From the NCBI RefSeq assembly GCF_003464085.1, contig NZ_QSDR01000001.1, positions 1 through 64,000 of the forward strand: DNA of 64,000 nucleotides, in the 5' to 3' direction. This DNA is from Clostridium sp. AM58-1XD. GTDB lineage: Bacteria; Bacillota; Clostridia; Lachnospirales; Lachnospiraceae. This document shows, piece by piece, positions 37,142-45,755 of this stretch. Below the pieces are notes generated by a model, which was not told the DNA's origin, searched no databases, and saw only the letters and a program-made list of their open reading frames with translations. Both the position numbers and the translations under genes were made by a program. Numbering within the stretch: position 1 is the first letter of the stretch; the number at the start of each line of letters is the position of its first letter.

Positions 37142-37387
37142 AAGGAGGTACTGCACGAACATGAGGCATTCTATTCGTTTCTAAAATAATTGTTCAATAA
37201 AAAATCGGCTTACTCCTGCAGGAGGGATTTCTTGTTGTACTTATTTTACGGATAGATGGAATACATGGTCAGTGCGCCCAGTCGCTGGGTTTATTTCCGT
37301 TCGTTTATTAAGTATGCAGACAATCTCCGGCAGGGATTGCCTGCGTTTTTGCTTTAAGGGAAATTGTGTCCTGTAAAGCAAAAACGC
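37142..37387 (+). promoter_or_regulatory. Long structured leader of the second MFS exporter, with 7-codon ORF
   Basis: AAGGAGGT (37142-37149) is followed by a tiny ORF, 37161-37184, encoding MRHSIRF. Next come CTCCTGCAGGAG flanked by AAATC / GATTT (37202-37230), a CCCAG / CTGGG hairpin near 37280, GCAGG / CCTGC followed by T5 (37330-37350), and the 14-bp inverted repeat GCGTTTTTGCTTTA (37343-37356, 37374-37387). The peptide recalls erm/mef-type leader peptides. An antibiotic-responsive attenuator is inferred. Upstream, a GGTACAATG hairpin (37017-37047) may end the YbjQ transcript. Confidence 0.5.
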
Positions 37388-37430
37388 TCCGAATATGTGA
37401 TAAATAAGAACGATAAAGGAGAATTACGGA

Positions 37431-38636
37431 ATGAACGAACAAAAAAACTGGAAAAGGCAGGCGGCCCTGTTCCTGATCAGTCAGAACCTTTCGATCTTTG
37501 GTTCCTCTGTGGTCGGCTTTTCCATTATATGGTATATTACGCTTAAAACGTCGTCGGGGATATGGATTACTGCGGCGACCATAGCAACGCTTCTTCCCCA
37601 GGTGATCGTTTCTCTGTGGGCCGGAGTGGTAGCGGACCGGTATGACAGAAAATGGATTATTATGATATCGGACAGTTTTACAGCGGTTGCAACGCTGGCA
37701 GCATTTCTGGCATTTCAGGCAGGAAAAGAAAGCGTGGCATTTTTAATTGTGGTTTCTTTCCTGCGCTCTATGGGCGGAGGATTTCAGGCTCCGGCGGTCA
37801 ACGCCCTTTATCCGCAGATCATACCGGAAAGCCATCTCGTCAGAATCAATGGGATCAATCAAACGGCCAACAATATTCTGCTGCTGATTTCGCCGGCTGT
37901 CGGCGGATTGATTCTGGGAACTATGGGGATCAAATGGACGTTTCTCGTGGATGTTACGACGGCTGCCGCTGCCGTCATGATTATGTCGCGAATGAAAATG
38001 GAGGAAAAAAAGGCGGCGGACAGGGAAAAAAGTACGGTTATGCAGGAATTGAAAGGCGGTATTTCCTATACGTGGCGTCATCCCTTCTTAAGAGTGCTCA
38101 TGATCTGCTATGCGGTTACGTTTATCCTGATCACGCCGGCCTCGTTTCTGTCTCCTCTGATGGTGTCCAGAACTTTTGGGGAAGAGGTATGGAGGCTGAC
38201 GGCAAATGAAATGTTCTGGACGGCCGGGTCCATTGCAGGCGGAATCATGATCGCATGGAAGGGAGATTTCAATAATAAGATTACGGCAATTGCCGTATCG
38301 CTGTCCGGCTTTGGCATAACATTTGCATTGATGGGATTCACGGGACAATTCTGGCTGTACCTGATGCTGGACTGTATCTGTGGAATATTCCTGCCGTTTT
38401 TAATTACGGCGCAGACAGTGGTGATCCAAAAGCATACGGACATGGATTATATGGGGCGTGTATTTTCTCTGCTGCAGTTTGTTTCCCAGGGAGTTATGCC
38501 AGTGGCAATTCTGGGCTTTGGTCCTCTGGGAGACATGGTAAAGATACAGACAATAATTATTGTCTGCGGAATCCTTCTGGCTGCATGGGGAGTTTGGTTT
38601 AAGTTCGCAGCTGAGAAGGCTGTTAATAAAGGATAA
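37431..38636 (+). CDS. MFS drug-efflux type transporter (MefA-like), second copy
   Basis: The protein has 401 residues and about 12 membrane helices. LWAGVVADRYDRKWIIMISDS is the loop 2-3 motif. LMVSRTFGEEVWRLTANEM and FLISQNLSIFGSSVVGFSIIWYIT match the exporter at 29150, so the two are paralogues. The ATG follows AAAGGAG. A lipoprotein gene follows after 48 bases. Export of a macrolide-like compound is suggested only by family and by the leader. Confidence 0.88.
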   Translation: MNEQKNWKRQAALFLISQNLSIFGSSVVGFSIIWYITLKTSSGIWITAATIATLLPQVIVSLWAGVVADRYDRKWIIMISDSFTAVATLAAFLAFQAGKESVAFLIVVSFLRSMGGGFQAPAVNALYPQIIPESHLVRINGINQTANNILLLISPAVGGLILGTMGIKWTFLVDVTTAAAAVMIMSRMKMEEKKAADREKSTVMQELKGGISYTWRHPFLRVLMICYAVTFILITPASFLSPLMVSRTFGEEVWRLTANEMFWTAGSIAGGIMIAWKGDFNNKITAIAVSLSGFGITFALMGFTGQFWLYLMLDCICGIFLPFLITAQTVVIQKHTDMDYMGRVFSLLQFVSQGVMPVAILGFGPLGDMVKIQTIIIVCGILLAAWGVWFKFAAEKAVNKG

Positions 38637-38684
38637 TAACAGGAAAAAGCAAGCCGGTTCAGGCCTGCGATATGGAGGGATGGT

Positions 38685-41099
38685 ATGAAAAAGAAAGGAA
38701 TAATATGGATTCTGGCAGCTGCCGTACTGCTGGGAGGCTGTCAGAAGGAAAATCGGGATAATGGAACGGAAACAGGTCTGACTGCGGCAAAATCAGAAGA
38801 TTCGGAAGCGGAAAGAGAGAAAGAGGACGCAGCCAAAGAAGCGAAAGACGATGGAGACGAAGAGGCTGTGAGAGGCGGGGAATGGGAAGAAGAGCCGTTT
38901 ATACTGGGCGACCTGAAAATAAAAGGAGCCGGTGCATTCGGCAAAGATGTACCGCAGATGTCCAAAAGCGATTATCCTGTCGTCGATGGTTCAACTGCTA
39001 CCCTTCCCCTGTCCCAGGGACTTTATCGTCTGGTGACAGGAGCAACGCAGGAGGAAGCGGAAAGGGACATTAGGCATTATAAGACGACGAATGCTTATTA
39101 CAGCCTGCTGTGGGATAGGGCGGATCTTGTCATCGCTTATGAACCGTCAGAGGAGTTCTATAAAACGATGGAAGAGAGCGATGAAAAACTGGTGATTCAG
39201 CCCATTGGAAAAGATGCTCTCGTATTTCTGACAAACGAGGGAAATCCGGTTCAATCATTGACCGAACAGCAGATTGTGGATATTTATTCGGGCAAAATTG
39301 ACAACTGGTCAGAGGTTGGCGGAGCGGATAGGGAAATCGCTGCGTTTCAGAGGCCGTCAGATTCCGGAAGCCAGAATCTGATGGAAAAGCTGGTTATGAA
39401 AGGTACCGCTATGGCAGAAGCGCCGACTACGAGAGTAGCAGGTGAGATGGGAGAACTGATGGACGCCGTGGCCTCTTACAATAATGACGAGAATGCTCTC
39501 GGATATTCCGTATACTTTTATGCCAGAAATATGTATGAAGTGCCGGGGCTGAGATTTATGGCTGTAAATCAGGTGGAGCCGGACAACAGGACTATCAAAT
39601 CAGGGAAATATCCATACGTGAATGAATTTTATGCCGCTGTCCGCGAAGACAGTCCAAAGGATTCGGCGGAGTACCGTCTCTTCCAATGGCTGACGGAAGA
39701 TGCAGGGCAGGCGTATATTGAAAGCTTAGGGTATGTGGCAGTGAATGATGTAGAAACAGAGGAAGAAGGGGGCCTTCTGGAAAGCGAAGTGTTCGATGGG
39801 ATGATGGAATTGGAAGATGAAGAGAGGATTGCCGTAGACGGAATGTATGCTCTTGGGACACCAGGTACCCTACTGATTCACAGGGATAAGGAGCACATGA
39901 AATTGATCAGGGATTATACGATGGATGACAACCGTACGGACCCCGTAGCTCTTATGCGAATTGACCAGCCTGTTATCGTGAAAAAGGAAACGGCGGATTC
40001 CTATGCATATGGAGTCCGTGATCTGCCGGGAAACAGGTGGATCCTTCCTCCGGAATACAACTACATCACAAGAATCGGAAACGGCCTTGGCAGGGCGGAC
40101 AGCAGAGATACGCGTGAATACTTTGATGAGGATTGGAATCCTATATTGAAGCTGGATTATTCCCAAAATATCTCTATCAGTGAAACAGACCACTACATAT
40201 GGAGAACGAACAAGGAACAAAACAAGTCTGAAATCTATGATTTAGAGGGAAAACTGGTCAGAACCGTCGATTTCACGCCGTATGGAACTTACGATTATAT
40301 GGTTGCAGGTCCAATCTGCTCTGTTTCTATGAACGGCGCAGGTACGGTATTGTATCAGGAAGACGGAAGCATATTTCTGGATATGAATATGATACCTCAG
40401 GAGATAATTGCCCAAATGAGCGTCGAGCCGGGGAAAAGTCCATATATTGAAAGTAGGAATAAGATGGGAAGGATTGTGAATCTTCGCTGCGGAAACCAGC
40501 AGTTCGCATATGATTCACAGGAAAAACGCCTTTTAAATGCTCCGGGAGAAGACGTTTGGTTCTGGGACGGCATCTTTTCGATTACCAGAGGAACTCAGGT
40601 GAGCCTGTACGATGAAAACGGGATACCGCTGAAAACGAATTCCGGCGCCTCATTTAACGGATATCTGGAAAACGGTTGTTTTTACAGCCTTCAGAACAAT
40701 ACAATTACCGTAGGTGATGGGATTGGAGGACAGGAATACGTATACAGAGGAACGTTTGATGACAGCACGAATGTCAGGAAATACGGCCGGCTGATAATGA
40801 TAGAGACGGGACCGGAGAATCAGAGAGAGTTATACATATATGACATGGATCAGCTTATAGCAGGCGGAAAGGACATCACATGTGAATATTATGAGTCCTC
40901 AATAAGTATAGTTGACAAAAAGACAGATGAAATAATCTATTATGATTATGCAGGAATGCCGATCGATGATGATGGAGAACAAATATTAGCAGAAGATGAA
41001 CGGTTCAGAGCTGTAAGCAGAGGAAATTACTTCTGCTTGTCTGACAGCCAGGGCAGAACCGTTGTGAAGCTTTTGACGGGATACATGGCGAATGACTGA
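38685..41099 (+). CDS. Large lipoprotein with PstS-like phosphate-binding domain and repeat-rich C-terminus
   Basis: The protein has 804 residues. The lipobox ends at Cys19 (AAAVLLGGC), followed by an acidic low-complexity linker (20-65). Residues about 70-355 resemble PstS-type binding proteins: DALVFLTNEGNPVQSLTEQQI, VDIYSGKIDNWSEVGG, QRPSDSGSQNLME, LGYSVYFYARNMY. The C-terminal 440 residues look like repeated beta units (YDLEGKLVRTVDF; YDENGIPLKTNS; DSQGRTVVKLLTG) as in WG-repeat proteins. No Pst transport genes are present, so the role is probably sensing or binding at the cell surface. Confidence 0.75.
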   Translation: MKKKGIIWILAAAVLLGGCQKENRDNGTETGLTAAKSEDSEAEREKEDAAKEAKDDGDEEAVRGGEWEEEPFILGDLKIKGAGAFGKDVPQMSKSDYPVVDGSTATLPLSQGLYRLVTGATQEEAERDIRHYKTTNAYYSLLWDRADLVIAYEPSEEFYKTMEESDEKLVIQPIGKDALVFLTNEGNPVQSLTEQQIVDIYSGKIDNWSEVGGADREIAAFQRPSDSGSQNLMEKLVMKGTAMAEAPTTRVAGEMGELMDAVASYNNDENALGYSVYFYARNMYEVPGLRFMAVNQVEPDNRTIKSGKYPYVNEFYAAVREDSPKDSAEYRLFQWLTEDAGQAYIESLGYVAVNDVETEEEGGLLESEVFDGMMELEDEERIAVDGMYALGTPGTLLIHRDKEHMKLIRDYTMDDNRTDPVALMRIDQPVIVKKETADSYAYGVRDLPGNRWILPPEYNYITRIGNGLGRADSRDTREYFDEDWNPILKLDYSQNISISETDHYIWRTNKEQNKSEIYDLEGKLVRTVDFTPYGTYDYMVAGPICSVSMNGAGTVLYQEDGSIFLDMNMIPQEIIAQMSVEPGKSPYIESRNKMGRIVNLRCGNQQFAYDSQEKRLLNAPGEDVWFWDGIFSITRGTQVSLYDENGIPLKTNSGASFNGYLENGCFYSLQNNTITVGDGIGGQEYVYRGTFDDSTNVRKYGRLIMIETGPENQRELYIYDMDQLIAGGKDITCEYYESSISIVDKKTDEIIYYDYAGMPIDDDGEQILAEDERFRAVSRGNYFCLSDSQGRTVVKLLTGYMAND

Positions 41100-41497
41100 T
41101 CATAGTTATGCGGCAGGAAAATTGATACTGGCGCAGGAAAATACAGCCGTCTGACAGATATCCACAGCAGGAATGCAGCAAGATATTCCAAAATACAGTT
41201 GTTTTCATATTTTGATAAGAAAGCTTTTTATTAAAAGTAAGAGCGATCAGGGACTGACTGAGGGTGTTGCAAAAAGTTGAATGCTTTTTATAATACTTTC
41301 AGCCGGTCCTTTATTTCAGCTAAAATGAAGATAATTGATAACTATTATCAAAAGAATAAAAGCGCTTGAATGAAAGAGGAAAAGCTGTTAAAATATGACA
41401 GAGTTAGTTGATACTAACTCTGTATAAAATATGTGAGCTCACTTATACTGTTACAGAAAGATAAAATGAGGATAAAAACCCGGGAAGGAGTGAACGA
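41100..41497. promoter_or_regulatory. Regulatory gap: Fur-like box and perfect dyad before the DUF3793 operon
   Basis: GATAATTGATAACTATTATC (41330-41349) resembles the Fur 19-mer. A perfect 11-bp dyad, ACAGAGTTAGT-tgat-ACTAACTCTGT (41398-41423), overlaps TATAAA and resembles DtxR/IdeR-type sites. Upstream, GGGTGTTGCAAAAAG (41262) is one end of the palindromic element seen at 31212. Confidence 0.6.
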
Positions 41498-42103
41498 ATG
41501 AGTGAAGAAGCATTTCAAATCCTGAAAAATATGAATCTTGATGAGATTAAAACGCGTATTGCCTTTCATTGTGCACCGCTGCTGGCAGCTGTAAAAATGT
41601 CGAATCTGCTGACTGTGCCTGCAGTGCAGAAACAGAATATTTTGAGGATTTTTGAACAGACGGACATTTCCTGTTATATTCTATGGGAATCAGAGGAAAA
41701 AGTCACTTTTCTTTTATATGTAAAAGACAGAATGAAAGATTATCTGAATAGAGAAGATGTGAACGATATGATGGAACGGCTGGGCTACAGAAAGATGGAG
41801 CTTGATAAAGTTCTGGAACGAGTGAGTGAAAGATATACGAATCATATGGATAAGGATTGCTGCTTCCCTCACGAAATCGGGCTTCTTCTCGGTTATCCGG
41901 CTGGAGATGTAGCCGGTTTTATGGAAAATCAGGGAAAGAATTTCCTGTGTGCAGGATACTGGAAGGTGTATGGAAACCTGGCTGAAGCCATAAGAACATT
42001 TCGAACGTATGACATAGCCCAGGCGGTTGTTATGGATATGGTGAGGCGGGGAATTAATATACGGGAGATCCTGGAAATGTGCAGAAGAAGAGAATTCGGA
42101 TGA
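41498..42103 (+). CDS. DUF3793 family protein
   Basis: The protein has 201 residues. Family features: CAPLLAAVKMSNLLTV near the N-terminus and the C-terminal FPHEIGLLLGYPAGDVAGFMENQGKNFLCAGYWKVYGN. DUF3793 genes are typically found next to flavodoxin and iron-uptake genes in Clostridia; activity is unknown. A GGAAGGAG site precedes the ATG. The palindromes upstream suggest iron or manganese control, and a flavodoxin follows 24 bases later. Confidence 0.9.
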   Translation: MSEEAFQILKNMNLDEIKTRIAFHCAPLLAAVKMSNLLTVPAVQKQNILRIFEQTDISCYILWESEEKVTFLLYVKDRMKDYLNREDVNDMMERLGYRKMELDKVLERVSERYTNHMDKDCCFPHEIGLLLGYPAGDVAGFMENQGKNFLCAGYWKVYGNLAEAIRTFRTYDIAQAVVMDMVRRGINIREILEMCRRREFG

Positions 42104-42127
42104 TCGAATATAAGGAGGATAAGTAAA

Positions 42128-42562
42128 ATGGAACATATTATAATCACATACTGGTCACAGACAGGCAATACACAGGCCATGGCAGAGGCCGTAGGAGAAG
42201 GGGTAAAGGAAGCAGGAAAGGAGCCACAGATAGTGAATATTTCGAAGGTGTCCATGGACCAGCTGAAGGCAGCTTCCGTATTTGCCATGGGCTGCCCTGC
42301 AATGGGAGACGAAGTTCTGGAAGAAGGGGAAATGGAACCCTTTGTGACGGAAGTGGAAGGATTTGCCGCCGGGAAAAATATAGGACTGTTCGGATCTTAC
42401 GGATGGGGAGACGGCCAGTGGATGCGTGAATGGGAAGAGAGAATGATGAATGCGGGAGCAAATATTGTCGGCGGGGAAGGCGTAATCAGCCAGGAAGCTC
42501 CTGATGACGATACGTCAGAAAAGTGCAGACAACTGGGGAAAGCGCTGGCAGGCATGGCATAG
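42128..42562 (+). CDS. Flavodoxin
   Basis: This 144-residue short-chain flavodoxin shows the FMN phosphate loop [15 protein letters not shown], then the flavin loops [17 protein letters not shown] and [15 protein letters not shown]. It can replace ferredoxin under iron shortage, which agrees with the metal-type dyads upstream of the operon. The ribosome-binding site TAAGGAGG is near-perfect. Confidence 0.95.
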   Translation: MEHIIITYWSQTGNTQAMAEAVGEGVKEAGKEPQIVNISKVSMDQLKAASVFAMGCPAMGDEVLEEGEMEPFVTEVEGFAAGKNIGLFGSYGWGDGQWMREWEERMMNAGANIVGGEGVISQEAPDDDTSEKCRQLGKALAGMA

Positions 42563-42575
42563 GAAAGGAGCGGCT

Positions 42576-42845
42576 GTGAACCAGAAAATCTATGAATTTG
42601 ACGCAGTGATTAAAAAGGTTCCTGATATAGACGGGGCTTATGTGGAAATTCCTTTTTCTGTACAGGAAGAATTTGGAAAGGGACGTGTAAAGGTCCACGC
42701 TTCCTTTGACGATATGGAATATGACGGGAGCCTGGTACGAATGAAAACACCCTGCCATATCCTGGGGATGCAGAAACGAATCAGGGCCGCTATAGGAAAA
42801 CAGCCTGGCGATATGGTACACGTAACAGTCCGGGAAAGAGAATAA
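42576..42845 (+). CDS. DUF1905 domain protein
   Basis: The protein has 89 residues. Conserved pattern: [35 protein letters not shown], and [12 protein letters not shown] at the end. It is a small beta-barrel-type domain of unknown function. The start is GTG at 42576, five bases after AAAGGAG; it lies 13 bases after the flavodoxin, so it is the third gene of that operon. Confidence 0.88.
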   Translation: MNQKIYEFDAVIKKVPDIDGAYVEIPFSVQEEFGKGRVKVHASFDDMEYDGSLVRMKTPCHILGMQKRIRAAIGKQPGDMVHVTVRERE

Positions 42846-42879
42846 AAGGAAAAGAAGATGGTGCAGAAGTGAAACATGT

Positions 42880-42946
42880 ACGCTTTTGTACGGGATTTTG
42901 TGCTGGCGTAAGTCAGAATGAGAAATTCCGTACAAAGGCGTCTTTT
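42880..42946. terminator. Bidirectional terminator between convergent operons
   Basis: ACGCTTTTGTACGGGATTT and AAATTCCGTACAAAGGCGT (42880-42898, 42923-42941) form a long stem followed by CTTTTTG. It serves the DUF1905 end and, read the other way, the ferredoxin gene. Confidence 0.75.
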
Positions 42947-42985
42947 TGTTATCTGGAAAAATCGTTATTCTGTTATATGATCCTT

Positions 42986-43474
42986 TTAATCATTCGTCTT
43001 TAGGAGCTTTAGCAGCCGCTTGACAGCCTCTTTAGGAAAGTCCTGGGGCCGGCTGCCAGATACCATGGATGTAAGAAGTTTATGGGTATTTGTACTCTGA
43101 GGAAGCATATATCCGGCCTCACGATATAAATCTTCCGCCATAAGCCGGTTTGACTTCTCCAGAGCCTGTGCAAACAGGCGTAGTTCAGGGTCTTCTATAC
43201 GGGCAAGAGCGCGGGCTGCGGCTTCCTGCTGCACCTTGCCTGCTGCGAGTCTTTTCAGGTGTGTAGCCATATTCTCTGCTTTTTTCTGCTGCGGCGGATA
43301 TTTCTCAGGCACCATGGAAATTGCCCCGGACGGACATGCGCCGGCACAGAGCCCGCACCCGATACATTTCGAAGCGTCGATCTGGCCTGTTTCTGTATCG
43401 GTTGCTCCGGTAGGACATACATAAAGGCAAAGACAGTCTTTCGTACATAATCGGATATTTCTCACTGCAAACAT
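42986..43474 (-). CDS. 4Fe-4S ferredoxin-type protein
   Basis: The protein has 162 residues. The first 50 carry a two-cluster pattern: CTKDCLCLYVCPTGA and CIGCGLCAGACPSGAI. The first motif is slightly irregular. The helical C-terminal 110 residues match no family I know and may be a partner-docking part. RBS AAAGGGGG precedes the ATG. It starts four bases after the rubredoxin-like gene, so the two probably pass electrons between each other. Confidence 0.85.
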   Translation of the reverse strand: MFAVRNIRLCTKDCLCLYVCPTGATDTETGQIDASKCIGCGLCAGACPSGAISMVPEKYPPQQKKAENMATHLKRLAAGKVQQEAAARALARIEDPELRLFAQALEKSNRLMAEDLYREAGYMLPQSTNTHKLLTSMVSGSRPQDFPKEAVKRLLKLLKTND

Positions 43475-43478
43475 TTGA

Positions 43479-44156
43479 TTACCCCCTTTTTATCTCTGTA
43501 ATTTTCAGATTTGGAACTTTGCAGACCGGGCAGATATCGGGAGGCGTATCTCCCATGTAAATAAAGCCACAGATATCGCATACGTATATTCTGGTATGTT
43601 CGGTCAGGAAATCCTGTTCCTGCTGGTACCGGTTCAGAAGAGATTCCATCATCCGGCTTACTTTTTCACTCCAGACGAGAGCTCTTTTTGCACCTCGGTC
43701 TTCTGCTGCCTCTGCTACAGCGGCAGCCGCGGGAAATTTCGCGGCCAGATCTTCTGAAACCGCCCTGGACAGCAGATATGTACTGAATTCATCCGGCAAA
43801 GAAGCTTTGGATTTGAAATAATCAGCCAGTTCTGCAAACAGGCCGGCTTCCTCCGAAAGATACTGCTTCTCACAGCCCTTCATAAGATTGGAACAGATGG
43901 CGCTCAGTTCCCCAAAAGATAATTCTCTCAGGTCGCCGTCTTCCTGAATCTCCTCTTTCTGGTTTACATGCTCCGGCTCTTTCACATTTTTTTCCTGTTC
44001 TGCTTCTCGGAACGCTGATTTTGGTGCGCCGCATAATGGACATGACCAGTCCTGCGGCAGATTTTCCCATGTTGTTCCCGGTTTGATACCTCTGTCCGGA
44101 ATTCCTGCCGCTTCATCGTATACGTAGCCGCAGATCGTACATACAAATTTCTTCAT
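43479..44156 (-). CDS. Rubredoxin-helical-rubredoxin-like fusion (rubrerythrin-related)
   Basis: The protein has 225 residues. The N-terminus is a full rubredoxin ([13 protein letters not shown] ... [11 protein letters not shown], four Cys ligands). The middle is helical (about 75-185) without a visible ExxH diiron pattern, so it may not be a working rubrerythrin. The C-terminus has a second short Cys4 domain ([20 protein letters not shown]). Such proteins act in oxygen or peroxide stress and electron transfer. It is co-transcribed with the ferredoxin-like gene. Confidence 0.88.
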   Translation of the reverse strand: MKKFVCTICGYVYDEAAGIPDRGIKPGTTWENLPQDWSCPLCGAPKSAFREAEQEKNVKEPEHVNQKEEIQEDGDLRELSFGELSAICSNLMKGCEKQYLSEEAGLFAELADYFKSKASLPDEFSTYLLSRAVSEDLAAKFPAAAAVAEAAEDRGAKRALVWSEKVSRMMESLLNRYQQEQDFLTEHTRIYVCDICGFIYMGDTPPDICPVCKVPNLKITEIKRG

Positions 44157-44465
44157 GAATAGAACCCCCTTTTCGTTTCGGTCTGTTTAATACTCCCCGA
44201 TGTGATATCAGTATACCAGAAATGCGATAGCAGTTCCGTGATATAATCACAATAGTAACTATTATTGATTTTGAAATTCTGCAAAGACCTTCGGGACGGA
44301 CCGTATATTTTATCAGTATATTGCAGTTTCCGCCTAATAGACCTTTCTGGATTTTCTTTTATGGCCATATTTGATATAATAGAGATGCCAGACGGCGCGT
44401 TGCTGGAGTTTATACAGGTATGGCCTTTCTTTTCTATGGATGTCCGCTCTGGCAGAGGAGGGAAA

Positions 44466-45488
44466 ATGATGTTTCGACGTATTGAAAAATTAAGAAGCAG
44501 TTCTGCAGACGGAACAGAGAAAAAATGGCCGTTTTATAACTTTTGTTCTCTGGCACTGGCAGCAGCCGTTTTGATTGGAGCCGCCACAGGCCGTCCGTCG
44601 GAGGCTTTCGCCAACAGTCCGGCGCCTGTTCAGTACCTGGGAGTTCGGCTGGAACATGCGGATATACCGGATGCAGCGTATGTAGATATCCTGATTCCCA
44701 TAGAGGAGGATGATTACACAGAAAATATGGCACAGGCCGTAAAGGAATGCGGGTTTTCGGAAGAAACGGAGGCGGCCGGATACAGGGAAGGCGGTTATGT
44801 AAGCTATATGTTCCATCATCGGGATGGAGAGCCGGGGAAAATTCTGACCGGTCAAGAACCAGTATACACGAGTACGCCAAATAATGGAGATGAGGTAAGC
44901 CAAAGAGTCGCTTATTTCTATACTTCGGCCCAGGGAATGGAAAAATTCCAAAAGCTGAAGGAAAAATACCCTGTGATAAAGCTGGCGCTTCTGGACGTCC
45001 AGGGCAATATCCTCAAAATATCGCCGGAATGTACGATAGCAAAAAAAGGCAGCTATTTGACTGGGGCCGTTACATGGGATGTGAGCAGTAACAAGGTGGA
45101 GACCCATCTATATAAAAGACCGGGGCCGGCGTATCTGCTGCTGATGATCCTGTTTCTCGTTCTGCCACTCCTGCTTTCCATCCTGCTTACGGTTGTGACG
45201 GAGACGGCGGCGGGACTTTTATTTCGAATCAGGCCGGTTAAATGGATTATACGCGTCAATCTAGTCAGCAATCTCATTTTTAATCTGGCCCTCTATCTGA
45301 CAGGATCATCCGGCATACCATATCCAATGGCATTTGTGCTTTTGGAAGCGGCAGTTATTGCGGCGGAGTGGAGAATATACACGCATGTCTATCCTGAATT
45401 CACATCACGCAGGCTTCTGATTTTTTCTGTCGCCGCCAACTGCACCAGCATGGCAGCCGGATATTTTTTAAACGTTTGGTATCTGTAG
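44466..45488 (+). CDS. Membrane protein of unknown function with large extracytoplasmic domain
   Basis: The protein has 340 residues. A hydrophobic segment at about 24-45 ends with AFANS, a possible signal peptidase site. An extracytoplasmic domain (about 50-215) is followed by four or more membrane segments, beginning PAYLLLMILFLVLPLLLSIL. No family recognised. The start ATG at 44466 follows GGAGGG; longer frames upstream are not supported. It precedes the giant surface protein, with a 267-base gap, and may help to display it, but this is only suggested by position. Confidence 0.65.
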   Translation: MMFRRIEKLRSSSADGTEKKWPFYNFCSLALAAAVLIGAATGRPSEAFANSPAPVQYLGVRLEHADIPDAAYVDILIPIEEDDYTENMAQAVKECGFSEETEAAGYREGGYVSYMFHHRDGEPGKILTGQEPVYTSTPNNGDEVSQRVAYFYTSAQGMEKFQKLKEKYPVIKLALLDVQGNILKISPECTIAKKGSYLTGAVTWDVSSNKVETHLYKRPGPAYLLLMILFLVLPLLLSILLTVVTETAAGLLFRIRPVKWIIRVNLVSNLIFNLALYLTGSSGIPYPMAFVLLEAAVIAAEWRIYTHVYPEFTSRRLLIFSVAANCTSMAAGYFLNVWYL

Positions 45489-45755
45489 GTAATTAAAATG
45501 GCATGTTGCCCCCATTCGGAACAGCTATCGCCTAATTATTAAATTTTTATAGGCCATTGACGCGGCAAACGGTGAATGATATAGTAAGTCTACCAATCAA
45601 AACCGATTGCGCGCGGCAATTCTCAGATTCATTTGTCCTGGTCAGGACACATTATCCAATTTTATTTGTAATAGAATAACTGGTTATGGAAACAGGTACG
45701 TTTCACAGAGTACCGTCATTTTTTGATACACAAAAATGAAAGAGAGGAAATGCAG

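Noticed and set aside
44153..44368. 71-codon minus-strand frame upstream of the rubredoxin-like gene
   Set aside because: It covers the promoter region of that gene, has no ribosome-binding site and no motif.
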